Positions 1 through 11,137 of a stretch of DNA of 64,000 bases are shown piece by piece. The stretch is from contig NC_134542.1 in the NCBI RefSeq assembly GCF_050624435.1, positions 14,033,497-14,097,496 of the forward strand, read 5' to 3'. The position numbers were made by a program, and so were the translations under genes. The first letter of the stretch is position 1. Every line of letters begins with the position of its first letter. The notes beneath the pieces were generated by a model that saw nothing but the letters and a program-made list of their open reading frames with translations, made no database searches and had not been told where the DNA came from. Origin of the DNA: Tenrec ecaudatus. Lineage: Eukaryota; Chordata; Mammalia; Afrosoricida; Tenrecidae.

Positions 1-217
1 ATTTAAAAATAAAATAAAGAAGTCAAATGACCTCTTACATCTGCTGCAAATGGCCTCTTTCATTAAAAAATATTTTAAATTTCACTTGGAGGACTGAGCT
101 GCACCTCACCCAAGCCCTGGGACCTCTGCATGCAGAAGCCGGACAAGAAAGACTGAAGACAAATGCATGCAGTTGCATGATGGTGACGCCCAAGAATATT
201 TAAGGTGCCCCGGGCTG
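1..217. other. Short unassigned flank
   Basis: AT-rich sequence followed by mixed-composition sequence. I see no recognisable repeat or coding signal here. Confidence 0.4.
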
Positions 218-350
218 TCAAAGACCTGTACAGCTCTATGGTGAAGGAAGTGCAGCCGGAATACTCCTCAGAAGGGAGGTTTATGAGGCTTTCTTACATA
301 TTGAGAACATGTTATCACTACGGAAACGAGCCCAGGTAGTGACGTGGAGC
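218..350 (+). mobile_element. RTE LINE 3' fragment
   Basis: The stretch follows the order seen in better RTE copies of this window near the 3' end of the element: a segment ending in 'ggaagtgcagcc', a 'gaatactcctcagaag' block, then the 'gaacatgttatca' block. The same blocks recur at 10.56-10.64, 16.63-16.70, 33.54-33.62 and 52.92-53.0 kb. It is a diverged fragment with no coding capacity. Confidence 0.65.
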
Positions 351-364
351 GGCCTTGGGCTACT

Positions 365-435
365 AGCCACAAAGCCAGCAATTGGAAGCCACCAGCTGCT
401 CCAAGGGAGAAAGGCGAGGCTTCCTACTGCCAAAA
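365..435 (+). mobile_element. AfroSINE, partial
   Basis: The middle of an AfroSINE: a 'ccaccagctgctcc' motif, then 'gggagaaaggcgaggctt' and 'ctactgcc'. It sits head to head with the next SINE on the opposite strand. Confidence 0.65.
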
Positions 436-452
436 ATAATTAGAAAAGAGTT

Positions 453-632
453 CTCATCATCATTGAGTCAATGCTGACTCCTAGTGACTCCACAGGACAG
501 GGCCAAACTGCCCCTGTGAGTTTCTGAAGCTGTCACTATTTACGACAATAGAACACTCCATCTTTCTCCCAAGGAGGGACTGGTGATTTTGAACTGTGGA
601 CCTTAAAGATCAGAGGCGAATGCTTAACCACT
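453..632 (-). mobile_element. AfroSINE, near full length
   Basis: Read on the minus strand this has the AfroSINE layout: a 'ggtggcatagtggttaagcat' head, an RNA polymerase III B-box-like 'gttcaaaatc' stretch, the 'gagaaagatgga' body, then the tail around 'gactcaatgatga'. AfroSINE is a tRNA-derived SINE restricted to Afrotheria and moved by the RTE LINE, so this copy helps place the species. The copy is diverged. Confidence 0.85.
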
Positions 633-639
633 ATGCCAC

Positions 640-2065
640 CAGTGTTAGTCTCAGAAGCCACAGGGTTGGAATGGACAGTGTGTTTGGTTTGGGTATGGGT
701 ATAAGAATTGACTTGTCGACACCTAACACTGACATCTCTGGTCATGGCCTTAGATTGGCTGTGATTCTCATCAGATGGTATCATAGCTTTCATGCGCACC
801 TGTTCTAGTCAATGCCAAGAGGATCTACCCCAGGCAACCACTAGTCAATGCCCATCTCTGTCCACAAGAGGGGAGGGGACAATCATGAGTGGGCTCATAG
901 AAATGCAATACCTTTCACGGAAACCTTCACAACAAACAGTCGACACATTTATTTCCTCTAAATCAAGACTATTTAGGTTTTCTTATTATGGATTTTGGCA
1001 CTGTTTAAAGGAGAAAGTCTACCAACTTCATCAATTATGTATTTTACCTGCAGAATAAATCCAGCCCCTAACGTTCAGTTAGCTGATTAACATAATCGTT
1101 ACAAGGCTTTTGCATGGGCTACCCTTTCCTACTGATGTTCGTTGAGGTTGTCAGTCGACTGATTGCTCTCCTGAGGGATTCAGTCTATTTGTTCCTGGCA
1201 GGTCCACGCACCTGTGCCTGTGTGAGCAGACTTTCAGGGAGGAGGCTCTTTGCTGGAGATTGCATCATCTACATGCCTAGACTAGTGACCCAGCTGTCAT
1301 ATTCCTCTCCGACTCACCACACAGGGCTTTAGTAGGTGCCTACAGCTCCACACTCTTCAGCTGGTTGGGCTGTGGCATCCCGAATGGAAAGGACTAGAAC
1401 TAACTTGGCTTTCAGAGCCAGTTCCAAGTAAGTTCCTACCCATCTTCCCTCCACCACACCCCTTTCCTGAGCTGGGACCTGTTTCAGTCCTTTCACTGTA
1501 AAGTGCAGAAACTTGCAGCCCAGGACTCAGAAATGCAGGCTGCAGGCCTGCTGGCATTATGCAACTATAACAACTGAATCTCTATGTTCCTGAATCTTTC
1601 AGAGGCCTCAATGAAGCTTTCTTAGCGGTTCTCCATTGGATACATTACTTTCCACCAATGCCATTTCTTCTTTTTCCCCCCTATCGTTTCTTTCTTTTAA
1701 GTCAGCCTTTCTTCCATTCTGGTCATAATAAAACACCCAGGAGGCCCTCGACATAATAAGGTAGCAATTTACAACCTTAGAGATTAGATTCTAGGATTCT
1801 ACTTCAAAATACATCGCTCAACATTACTTCATTCCACCACAGATATACTGAATTTAGATATCAATATTTCTAGAAAGCTCACTAGGAAATTCTGGTAGAC
1901 CATCAGGTCGGAGAACTACTAAAGGAGGGAATCGATTCAAGAGGAAGACATACCCTGGAAAGTGAAGGTCTAAGGAGAAGGAGGCAAAGGGAACTCCACA
2001 AGAGAAAGAAGACTAATGACAGAGTGAGTCAGAACTTCTCTCCCCACTGATGTTACTTTTCCTGG
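640..2065. other. No recognised feature
   Basis: Mixed-composition sequence. Short open frames occur on both strands but none resembles a known protein, and no exon-like splice context or familiar repeat was recognised. The part just after 650 has a 'gtgtttggtttggg' stretch like an AfroSINE tail, too short to call. Confidence 0.4.
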
Positions 2066-2725
2066 TAGGTGCTGTCAATTTGGTGCCAACTCCTGGCAAC
2101 CCTCGTTGCTGATTCTAACTTATATAGCAGAACAAATACGTCCCTGTCCTGCACCATCCTAATTGTTGTTATGTTTGACTCAATCGTTGCAGCCATGCCA
2201 ATCCATCTCACTGAGGGACTTCCTCTTTTTCAATAAGTCTCTATCCAGCAGGATGTCATTTTTCCAAGGACATGTCCTGACAATATGTCCAAAGTGTGTG
2301 TGATGGGATCTCACCGCCCACATTTCTAAAGATATTCTAACTGTACTTCACCCCAGACAGATGTTTGTTCTTCTGGTAGTCTATGGTACTGTCAGTGTTC
2401 TTTGCCAACAACCATCAGTAAAATGCAATTTTCCTCAGGTGTTTTTCATTCCACATACAGCTTCCAAGTGCGCATGAGGCCCTTGAAAATACCATGGCCT
2501 TGGTCATGTTCACCATGGTTCTCAAAGGGACAGCTTTGTTCCTTACACCTTTAACTACATCCTGTGTTGTAGATTCAGACAATGAAAAACATCACTTGAA
2601 TTCTTGACTCTTAGTGATTGTGGATTTATAGCAAGTGAAATCCTTGACAACTTCAATCTTATCTCCATTTTTCATGATGTTGTCTATTGGTTCAGTCATT
2701 AAGGATTGTGCTTTCTCTTTCCATT

Positions 2726-3502
2726 CACGTATTAGGTTGTTTGCCTTCAGAAATACATTCAAATGAGCATCAAACTAACAGTTAACTATAAAAAATTCAA
2801 TGAATAAGCTATTTAAAGATTTTAACAGTTTTATTGATAAATAATTCACATACCATACCATTCAACTGTTTAAAGAAAGAGTTGTGCTGTCATCATCACA
2901 ATCAATTTTAGATTTTATTCTTTATAGTACTCATTATTATTACCTCCCATTTGCCCCTTCCTTTCCCTGCCATAACCCTAAGAAATGATCAATCTAGTTA
3001 CTGTCTCTGTAGGTTTACCTATGCTGGATTTCATAGAAAGAGAAAGATACAAAACAACAACAACAAAAATAAGAAAAGCCTCAATATAAAAAGAAATAAA
3101 TAATAACTACTCCACATTTAAAACAGATCAAAACAAAAAACAAATGATAATGTGTTACGTTTTAACCTAACTACAGCTGCATGAACCCACTTTCCAATGC
3201 ACTCTGTCTGACAGCAAGGCCATCCGCATTCCTGGTCAATGGTCAGATGGAATGAATGCACCGGAGGCGTAATCCACACGGGGACTGCAAACGGATTCCG
3301 GGCTTTCACTGTCATCCATAACCTTCTGTAAACTGTGTGCTCAGAACTTAAGCTACAATACAATTCCCTCTTCTGGTCTTGGTTTTTATTATTTACAATC
3401 CTTTCATCACTTAGATTACTCTGCTTCTTCCATGTTGACTTGGCTGACACAGCACTTAAGTGGCTGTTTTCCTTGAGACTTTGAAGACTGAGACGCGATT
3501 CC
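2726..3502 (-). mobile_element. L1-type 3'-UTR-like insert in RTE
   Basis: Around 2815-3010 the sequence reads like the minus strand of an ancient L1 3' end: 'ttttattgataaataattc' followed by 'acataccat', then pyrimidine-rich DNA. About 3000-3110 shares the 'ctgtctctgtaggtttac ... ctggatttcata' block with the L1 tail at 23.03 kb. The part 3110-3500 is not recognised; a 143-codon minus-strand open frame there has no similarity I know. The block separates two collinear parts of one RTE copy, so it is probably inserted, but no clean target duplication was found. Confidence 0.55.
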
Positions 3503-4604
3503 TTCTGATAAAGACCATACTCTTTGATCTTCATGGGTGAGCACTTCATGTCGTTTCTGCTTCCAGCTAGCCAGGTTGTGTCATCTGTGTTTGGCAGGTG
3601 GTTAATTACCCTTCTTCAAAATACAATGCTGCATTCTTCAAATAATCTGGTTTCTGGAATTATTTGCTCAATATGTAGATTGAACTAGTATGGCGAAAGG
3701 ATACAACCCCGACACACATCTTTCCTGATTTTGCACCACGCAGTATCCCTTTGTTCTAGCTGAAGAGCTGCCTCTTGCTCTACGTACAGGTTCCACATGA
3801 CGTAGTCTGGAATTTGCATCCTCGCAATGCTATCCATAGTTTGTTAGGATCTACACAATGTGAATCCTCTGTATAATCAATAAAACACAAGCAGACATCT
3901 TTCTAATATTCTCTGTTTTTAGCCAAGATTCATCTGATCTCAGCAATGATATCCCACATGCAACATCTTCTTCTGAATCAGATTTGAATTTCTGGTAGCT
4001 TGCTGTTGATGTGCTTTATCATCTTTAAAAAATTATCTTCAGTTAAGTAAAAAATTACTTGTATGCAATATTTAATTATATCTTTCTATAATTTCTGCAT
4101 TCTACTTGGATGACCCCTCCTTTTTGGAATGGGAACAAATATGAATCTCTACCAATTGTTGGTTTGGACAGGTCTTACAAATTACTTGTCTTCCAAATTT
4201 TCAGAGCATAGACTAATAAGGACTTCCAGCACTTCACCAGTTTGTTGAATCATTTCAGCAATTGGGTCCATCAACTCTGGAAGCTTTGATTTCCACTAAT
4301 GCCTTCAGCTTGAACATCTTCCCTCCAAATTATGGGTTCTTGTTCATATGCTATATGTTAAAATGGTCAAAGATTGACAGATTTTTTTGGTAGAGTGATT
4401 GTGTGTATTCCTTCCATCTTCTTTTAATGCTTCTCGCATCATTGAATATTTTGGCAAGAGATCCTTCAATATTTTAACTCAAGGTTTGAATTGTTTACTT
4501 CAGTTTTTCAACTTGAGATATGGTGAAAATGTTCTTCCTTTCTGGTTTCCTAACCGCAAGTCTTTGCACATTTCACTTATAATATCTTATCTTCTCATAC
4601 TGCC

Positions 4605-5260
4605 TGTGATAGATAGGTTTATTGTGCCAACCAGGCCAATAGGAACATGTGGAATTAATAAGGTTGCAGTGTGCTTGAAGGGCAAAGAGATAAATGGCTT
4701 GACAAGACCCACCCTTCTCGCTCTTGCTCTCTGGTGATCAGACCAGCGTGTGGCTGCTTTAGCTAGTTCTCTGCCTCAACTTGTGAGCTACACTACTTGT
4801 GGGACAGCCAACCAGTGAAGCATGGTGCTAGATCTTGCAGTTCCTTTGAGACCTGCTTCACCAAGCTGCTGGAGTATACAGCACTTGAGCTTGAAGCTGG
4901 TGGATCCTGTCATCGTGCATTGCTTGAATTTGATATCCTATCCAGGCCTGCTTCGCTAAGCTTCTGAGTTGCTGACTGTTGGTGACCATCCCAGCTGTTT
5001 GCTGCTTGTAGGTGAACTGCCTGCATAGACCAAGGGAAGACTCAGCTGTCTGCTTCCTTGACCTTGGACCCAGCAGTCCTTGTGAGTTGAAGGACTTCCA
5101 GTGTATTAACTGTTCCACAGAAGTGAGTTGAACCGAGCCCTCTGTACTGCTGTGTGGATTCATTAGCTGTTATATTATTTTGTGCTGTATAAATCAATCT
5201 ATCTATCTAATCATACACAGTGTCCTGGTTTTTTTTCTCTAGAGAATCCCACCTAACACA
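4605..5260 (+). mobile_element. Solo LTR, ERVL/MLT2-like, family 1
   Basis: A 656-bp sequence begins 'tgtgatagat' and ends 'cctaacaca'. It is flanked by exact 5-bp duplications CTGCC (4600-4604 and 5261-5265), inside an otherwise continuous RTE. TG...CA ends, 5-bp duplications and the 'ctctagagaatcc' block near the 3' end match ERVL (MLT2) LTRs. There is no internal viral sequence, so it is a solo LTR left by recombination. Two more copies are at 22298-22865 and 49322-49879 on the opposite strand. The exact family name is not claimed. Confidence 0.9.
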
Positions 5261-5645
5261 CTGCCTTTTGAAATTTCTGTTCAACTCTTCATCATTTCTT
5301 TTCTTTAGCTGTTTGACATTCAGGGGCAAGTTTCAGAGTCCCTTCTGACTTCTACTTTTGTCTTTCCTTTCTTTCTTGTCTTTTGAATGACCCATTGCTT
5401 TTCTTACAGATAATGTTCTTGAGATCATCCTACGACTTGCCTATTTTTTGGTAATTAGTGTTTAATGCATGGAATCTGCTCTTGAATATATCCAAGGTCA
5501 CATTTTGGCTCTTATTAACTTGTTTTAATTTTTTTAAACTTCAACCTTTACTTGCATATGACCAATTGATGATTTGTTCCACAGTTGGCTCAGGCCCTTG
5601 CTTTGATTAATGATATTGAACTTCTTCAATTGTAGCTTTCCTCCA

Positions 5646-6005
5646 AAGAAAACCTAACTCACTACCATCAAGTCAATGTCAACGTATAGTGACCCTTTAA
5701 TAGATTTCAGTACTGCACCTCTGCCGCCTGCTGAAGACTCACTTTTAGCAAAGCAGCAGGCTTGTGTCTTGCCTATTATCTGATGCATGGACTCACTGAA
5801 ACCCCAAACTAAACACACCGCCTGTGAGTCAATTCCAACCCATGACCACCTTACGTTACAGAGTAGAGCTACCCTTGGGAGGTGTGTGAGACAATACAGA
5901 AGCAAACTGTTACATGTTGCTCCCACAGAACAGCTCCTAGGTTCAACCCCCAACTTTATGGTGAGCAGCTGAACACGCCTTTATATCCCACCAGGGCTCC
6001 TCGCC
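5646..6005 (-). mobile_element. Two AfroSINE pieces
   Basis: 5646-5690 is a minus-strand AfroSINE tail fragment. 5795-6005 is a longer minus-strand copy, running from 'ccaaactaaacacaccgcc' through 'gagtcaattccaaccc' to the terminal 'ccaccagggctcc', which is the reverse of the SINE head. About 100 bp of unassigned sequence separates them. Confidence 0.75.
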
Positions 6006-6124
6006 ATCACGTCTCAGGAATATTGAATTCCTACACTGCCTATATCAAATGTAAGCTTAGGCTTCCTATAAGCCAACACCCCTGAAATTAGAGCTACTCC
6101 ACAACGGTATGACCATGCGGCTGG

Positions 6125-6521
6125 TGTGAGGTGCCATTGAACTGGTTGACTCACCAGGGTCCTCCAGACAACAGAAGGAAGCACCGCCCAGTCCTGTGTC
6201 AACCTCACAATTGTTCTTCGGTTTGAGCTCATCGATGCAGCTGCTGTGTCAGTCCACCTTTTCCAGGGTTTTCCTTCTTTTTCACTTCTCTGCTAATTTA
6301 ATGCACCTCTCCAGGGACTGGTCTCTTCTGACAACATGCCCAAAGACAGATGGAGTCCTGCCAACCTTTCCTCTATGGAGCATTCTGGCGAGACTTCTTC
6401 AAGGCCCGATTGTTTGTTCTTCTGGCAGCCCTGGTTCTTTCAGTAGTCTTCACCAGCACCCCCACTCAAATGCATCATTCAAATTCTTTATTGTTTTCCT
6501 GGTCAACATCCAACTTTCACA
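6125..6521 (-). mobile_element. RTE LINE 3' fragment
   Basis: Minus-strand RTE 3' region with the recurring blocks 'tgtgtcagtccacctt', 'gggactggtctcttctgac', 'ggagcattctggcg' and 'caacatccaactttcacatg'. The frame is broken. Overlapping plus-strand open frames are shadows. Confidence 0.85.
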
Positions 6522-6705
6522 TGGCAGTGTAGTGGTTACATGTTTGCCTGCTAACTTTACGGTCAGCAGTTCAAAACTGCCAGCTATTCTTCAGGAGAAA
6601 GAGGAGGCTTTCTGATTGGGTAAAGAAATCCATAAGGACATTTCTGCTCACTCTTAGAGGGTCACTATGAGTTGACTTTCACTCAATGGCAATGTCTTTT
6701 GGATA
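6522..6705 (+). mobile_element. AfroSINE
   Basis: Head 'cagtgtagtggttacatg', B-box-like 'cagttcaaaactgcc', then 'caggagaaagaggaggctt' and the tail 'gggtcactatgagttgac ... actcaatggcaatg'. It directly abuts an RTE fragment. Confidence 0.85.
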
Positions 6706-6711
6706 TAACAA

Positions 6712-6800
6712 CAAGGTAACTTAATTCCTTGGGCTTTAGTTTACTCCTCTATAAAATGAATGGAAAGTTACCTAAAGTCACTTACAAAATCTTGGGATTA
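6712..6800 (+). mobile_element. MIR, core fragment
   Basis: A 'taacttaattccttgggc' stretch followed by 'tttactcctctataaaatga' resembles the MIR core, an ancient tRNA-derived SINE shared by mammals. Confidence 0.55.
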
Positions 6801-6860
6801 TATCTGTTTTTTCCACCTAACTATTGACTATGCTAAACTCTAGCTATAGAAAATCTGAGT

Positions 6861-6979
6861 TACTGTATATACCCAAGTCTAAGCTGAGTTTTTCCATCAC
6901 CTTTTTAATGCAGTTTTTGTGGTAAAATTAGGTGCCTCGGCTGATATTCAGGTTGGCTTATACTTGAGTATATATGGTA
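6861..6979. mobile_element. Short TIR element flanked by TA
   Basis: A 119-bp element whose two ends are inverted copies: left 'ctgtatatacccaagtc', right 'cttgagtatatatgg'. TA dinucleotides stand at both borders, as expected for a Tc1/mariner-type MITE. A second diverged copy starts at 25585. It has no coding capacity. The superfamily is an inference from the TA flanks only. Confidence 0.6.
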
Positions 6980-7139
6980 TTTAATTTTCTAAAAAGTTAG
7001 GTTCCCCAAATATTCTAAAATATATCTTTATAGATCATAGAATTGCTAGAGTGATATTAATAGTAAGTTTGGTGTTTCTCACATGGCTCTTAAGACATGT
7101 ACTGTTTTTAATGTGAAAATTCCTAGATATCTTCAGTTG

Positions 7140-7370
7140 TTGGTAAGTGCCATGAAACAAGCTGGCTTAGACTCATTGGGAATCTCTGTACAACTGATCA
7201 AAGCAGTTCCTACAACATCCTCACATCATTGCTAACTTTGAGCGCATTGTAGCAACTGTCAATAATTTCATTGAGAGTCTTTATTTCTCTTCATTTATCC
7301 CGTATTTTAACAAGCACAAGTGCCTTCTCCAAGGATGAATCCCTCTTAGTGACATGCCCACAGTGGTAGT
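7140..7370 (-). mobile_element. RTE-like 3' fragment
   Basis: Strongly diverged minus-strand RTE 3' region, recognisable by 'ttgagcgcattgtagcaact' (a diverged form of the block around 24.27 kb) and by the 'ccttctccaaggatg ... agtgacatgcccaca' order. Confidence 0.55.
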
Positions 7371-8224
7371 CCAGCACTACTGGTCACCACACTGAGAGAG
7401 TGTGAGAAAAGTGTAGAACAGAATTAAAAATCATAAAAACAACCAAGTTTATTGGTTGGAGAGATACTGGTAGAACTTCTGAGATCACGGCCCTTAGTCA
7501 TCCTTCAGATGGGACATTAATTAACCCCCTGCTGCAAGTGCCAGCCAAACAATGGAGGAGTCTACACTGTAGACTAGAAGAATAGTAGGCAGTACACATT
7601 CCTCCCTCTAATCGATATCATAAATCCTTTAATGTCAAAGGAGCAGCATTTGTTCAAGCATAATGTTCAGTAGGGAGGCAGGAACAGGAAAGAAGGAGGA
7701 TTGAAACTGGAAAACAAGGGTATGACGTGGACTATTACATTGTGTGGATTGCAATCAATGACGTGAAACAAAAGGTGTATAGATTATTGAATGGAAACCT
7801 GATTTGTCCTGTAAACTTCTGGCCAATTATCAATAAAAAGCTTTTTTTTAAGTGAGAAAAAAATCTGGCCAATCTTCCCTTTAAAGAACACCTGGCTACC
7901 CTTCTCTCCCTAGATTTACTCAATCAAAATCTCGAGGGGAATAGGATTGGATATTTGTATTCTGTCTTGGTTAAAGACACAAAGCGTTCAGTATGAGATG
8001 GCATGCAAGTTGATAGAAAGCTTGAAATGTTCGGTAGAGCTTATGTCTACACTCTATGTCATTTCTGTTTCTGGGTTTGGTCACATGTTGCTCCCCATTC
8101 TATAGCATTCTCTGCTTTCATCCTGCCCAAATCCTATACATCAGTCAAAATCTAGATCAAGTTCTACTTTTAACTAAAAGAATAGCTAATAACAATGTGT
8201 CCAGCATCCAACCCTGTATATCCT
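7371..8224. other. No recognised feature
   Basis: AT-rich sequence with no convincing coding frame and no repeat that I recognise. Confidence 0.4.
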
Positions 8225-8327
8225 AAGCATTACTTCAAGCTGTGGGTAAGATAACTGTATAAGAATGTTACTGTTCTTATCCTCATAAAGCCAAGAAAGC
8301 ACAGGCTTGGGAAGTTAGGTTGTTGTC
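8225..8327 (-). mobile_element. MIR-like fragment
   Basis: A 'gttcttatcctcataaag' stretch and the following purine-rich sequence resemble the reverse of the MIR core. Diverged. Confidence 0.4.
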
Positions 8328-8660
8328 ACTATTCGTTGCTATTAGCAGGCCCTCAACTGATGAGTATCCTGTGTATAATGGGACAACCCACTACCTGATC
8401 ATGTGCCATCCCCATGATTACATGATTATTGAACCAACATGATCCATAGGGCTTCCATTAGCTGATTTTCAGCATCATGTCTCCAGGCATTTCTTAGTCT
8501 GGAACGCCTGCTGAAATCTGCTCAGCCTCAGCGTAACACACAAACTGCCACCGACAGATGGGTGGTGGCTGTACATGAGGTATGTCCACTAAGAATGGAA
8601 CCCAAGCCTCCTGCATGGAAGGTGAAAATTAGGCCATTGAACCAAGGATTTTTCTCAAGA
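8328..8660 (-). mobile_element. tRNA-Gly-headed SINE with RTE body
   Basis: Read on the minus strand it starts with a tRNA-Gly-like head: A-box-like 'tggttcaatggcc', 'ttttcaccttccatgcagg', then B-box-like 'gggttccattc'. It continues into sequence matching the RTE 5' end ('cagtttgtgtgtta', 'cgttccagactaagaa') and finishes in an RTE 3'-end-like tail. The layout matches the plus-strand copy at 23.7-24.06 kb. It is a diverged SINE and not a tRNA gene: the head lacks a foldable intact cloverleaf and runs straight into LINE-derived DNA. Confidence 0.75.
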
Positions 8661-9874
8661 CGTGAAGTAGATAGCCTAAACGTCATTCTGAAAGTAAGTG
8701 ATAGATGTGGATCAGAACACACTCTGTCACTCAAGACCTGTGTCATGACACTGTCTGGTTCTGGACTCTCATTCTTTTTCAATCCTACTAGAACCTATAG
8801 TCTGAAATCACCATGCCCCAGTGAGCATTTATTCATGGTCTTTCACAGTCAGACCTCAAATTTAGCAAAGGCTGGACCATTATCTACAGACCCACACTGC
8901 ACTAGCAGCCATTCTTTGTCAATCTAGTAGGCAGAGGGAAATGTGTGCCCTGAGAAACATGAAAGATGGTCTCTGTGTCCAATTACAGAATATGTAGCAG
9001 CCAAAAAATTAAAATATAACTCAGTTTCAACCTTTTCTCTAGAAAAAAATTTTTCTACATGAATTTATGTACAGGGGAGGTGAAGAAATGATAGAAATCT
9101 CAACTGGAAGAGACTAATTTCCCAATGTTCATATTCAGGTTCCTTGAGATTTGGGCCCATGCCTCTGGACCACTTTATATTCTAAGGGAGTGTGCTGACC
9201 TAGGAAATATAAAATAGTAGTGTCATGAAATCATTTTGGAGCCAAATCAATTCCATTGGAAGAGTATTATGAGCTTTCTAACAGAGCAGAGATGCACCCT
9301 GAAGTGTCATGCCGCTGCTCCTTTAAGAGAGAGTTGGGTCAATGGATTTGCTGATGCAGTCATAATTTTGAGTTAGGTGGTTTTATAAAGTGGCTGAAGT
9401 AAAGTGCACTTTCCTTTGTCTTCGAAAAAATACCCCCCATTTATTAGTACTTACTCTATTTGTGCTATGAATTCTATTAGTCTCAATAGTATTAGCTAAG
9501 GTTAATAATTAAATGTATTCAAGTTTAGAGAACCATTTTGCATGGCTTCTGACCTGAAGTGAATTTAATTTGAGGGCATTTAAATTCTTTTTCGTTGGAA
9601 TTTAATACATTGGCCAGGTTGTGAAGTTTTGCTAGGAGCTTTCTCCTAATGGGAAGATGTGGTCATTTGAACTAGTGTCTCCTCTCTATTTTTTGATTTT
9701 TATATGGACTGAGTTTTATATATTTTTTCTATTTTACATCAGCACACACATAGATTCAGAAAAGATGTAACTGAGTGTATATATTGAGCATTTTAATTAT
9801 TAAAGAGACTTCCCTCCCCCATATTGCCCTTCTGAGTACTCTCTAAGGAATTTGGGAAAGATAGAAAAGTTAAC
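8661..9874. other. No recognised feature
   Basis: Unique-looking, AT-rich sequence. A 121-codon plus-strand open frame at 8562-8927 begins inside the SINE head and resembles no protein. Confidence 0.4.
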
Positions 9875-10862
9875 ACTTAAACGTGCTTATGTGGAATCTG
9901 TACGTGATCAAAAGACATAGTGCAAACAGAACAAGGGAAGACTGTGATTTAAAATCAAGAACGTCATGCATCTGAGTTGTCCTAATGAGTATGGCCTTCG
10001 TGCCACACGTATTCAATTTGTATGCAGAACTGATAATCTGAGAAACCAGGTTATATGAAGAAGGATAGGGTATCATAATTGAAGGAAGGCTTAATAACAA
10101 CCTTCAGGTGACACCACCTTGCTCGCTGAAAGTGAGGAGGACTTGAAACACTTGCTGATGAAGATCAAGGATTGCAGTAATCAATATGCATTACTACTCA
10201 ATGTAAAGAAAACAAAGAAATCCTCACAACTGGGCCAATAGGTGACATTGTGATCAATGGACAAACGATTAAAATCAGGGAGTTCATCTGTTTTGAATCT
10301 ATAATAAATGTTCATGGAGACAACAGTCAAGAGATGAAAAGATGTATTACATTAGCTCAATATGCTGCACAGACATTTTCAAAGTGTTGAAAAGCAGGGC
10401 CGAACCCAAGCCACGATAGTTTCAATCACCTCATATACATGTAACAGCTGGACAATGCATAAGGAAGACGGAAGAAAAATAGATGCATTTGACCAATGGT
10501 GTTAGTAAAGAACATTGAAGGTACCATAGATGCAACATGAACTAACAGATCTGTCTTGGAAGAAGTATAGCCAGAATGCTCCTTAGACATAAGGATGGTG
10601 AGACTTCATCTCACAAATTGTGGACATGTTATCAGGGCAGACCAGTCTCCAGAGAAGGGCATCCTGCTTGGTCAAGTGGAGGGGCCATGTGGAAGAAGGA
10701 GGCCTGTGATGAGCTGGATGGGCACGATGGCTTCCGCAATGGGCTCAAACAGAAGAACAAGTGTGAAGACGGTGCAGGACTGGACAGAGGGTTAGGACCT
10801 TATTTTGTTCATAGGGCCTTTATGAGTTAGAACCAACTCCATGGCACCTAGCAGAAACCTAA
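9875..10862 (+). mobile_element. RTE LINE 3' third
   Basis: Plus-strand RTE from the late reverse transcriptase region to the 3' end ('ttagaaccaactccatggc'). The blocks include 'gaaagtgaggaggacttg', 'tgatgaagatcaagga' and 'cttggaagaagta'. A deletion removes part of the catalytic YADD box near 10105 ('cttcaggtgacaccacc'), so the copy is inactive. Confidence 0.9.
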
Positions 10863-11137
10863 TGGAATCCTCAAATAACTCTCTAAAGAAAAATATTAAA
10901 GTAGAGGGTTCTTGGAGTTTTTACAATGAGTTAAATTGACAGTCTCTTTACTCCCAAGTATGTAAATAGATTATGAGATAAAGTGAGATTTGAAGGCTAT
11001 TGATATAATTGTAAGCTAATAATAGTAAGCATACAGAAAAGAAAAAATATCTATATTTCTAAAATTCTTATACAACTTTGGTTTAGAAATTAGATATAAT
11101 TTGTAGAGTCCACAAAGTGATGACTTGAAATAACCAG

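Larger units (their letters stand above)
2066..5645 (-). mobile_element. RTE (BovB-like) LINE, 3' two thirds, interrupted twice
   Basis: A minus-strand RTE copy lies in three collinear blocks: 2066-about 2725 (3' end and last part of the ORF), about 3503-4599 (reverse transcriptase region) and 5261-5645 (linker between endonuclease and reverse transcriptase). RTE LINEs encode one protein with an AP-like endonuclease and a reverse transcriptase, and insert copies by target-primed reverse transcription. Here the reading frame is broken by stops and indels. The first break holds an L1-type 3'-UTR-like insert. The second is a solo LTR with an exact 5-bp target duplication, which restores the RTE sequence when removed in silico. 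It is fossil sequence. Confidence 0.9.

Noticed and set aside
3118..3549. A 143-codon minus-strand open frame
   Set aside because: It runs from RTE sequence into an unplaced insert. No known domain, no splice context; probably chance.
4399..4737. A 112-codon plus-strand open frame
   Set aside because: It spans the RTE/LTR border on the strand opposite to the RTE coding frame.
8580..8660. A tRNA-Gly gene on the minus strand
   Set aside because: A and B boxes are recognisable but the rest cannot form a proper cloverleaf and runs into RTE-derived sequence. It is a SINE head.
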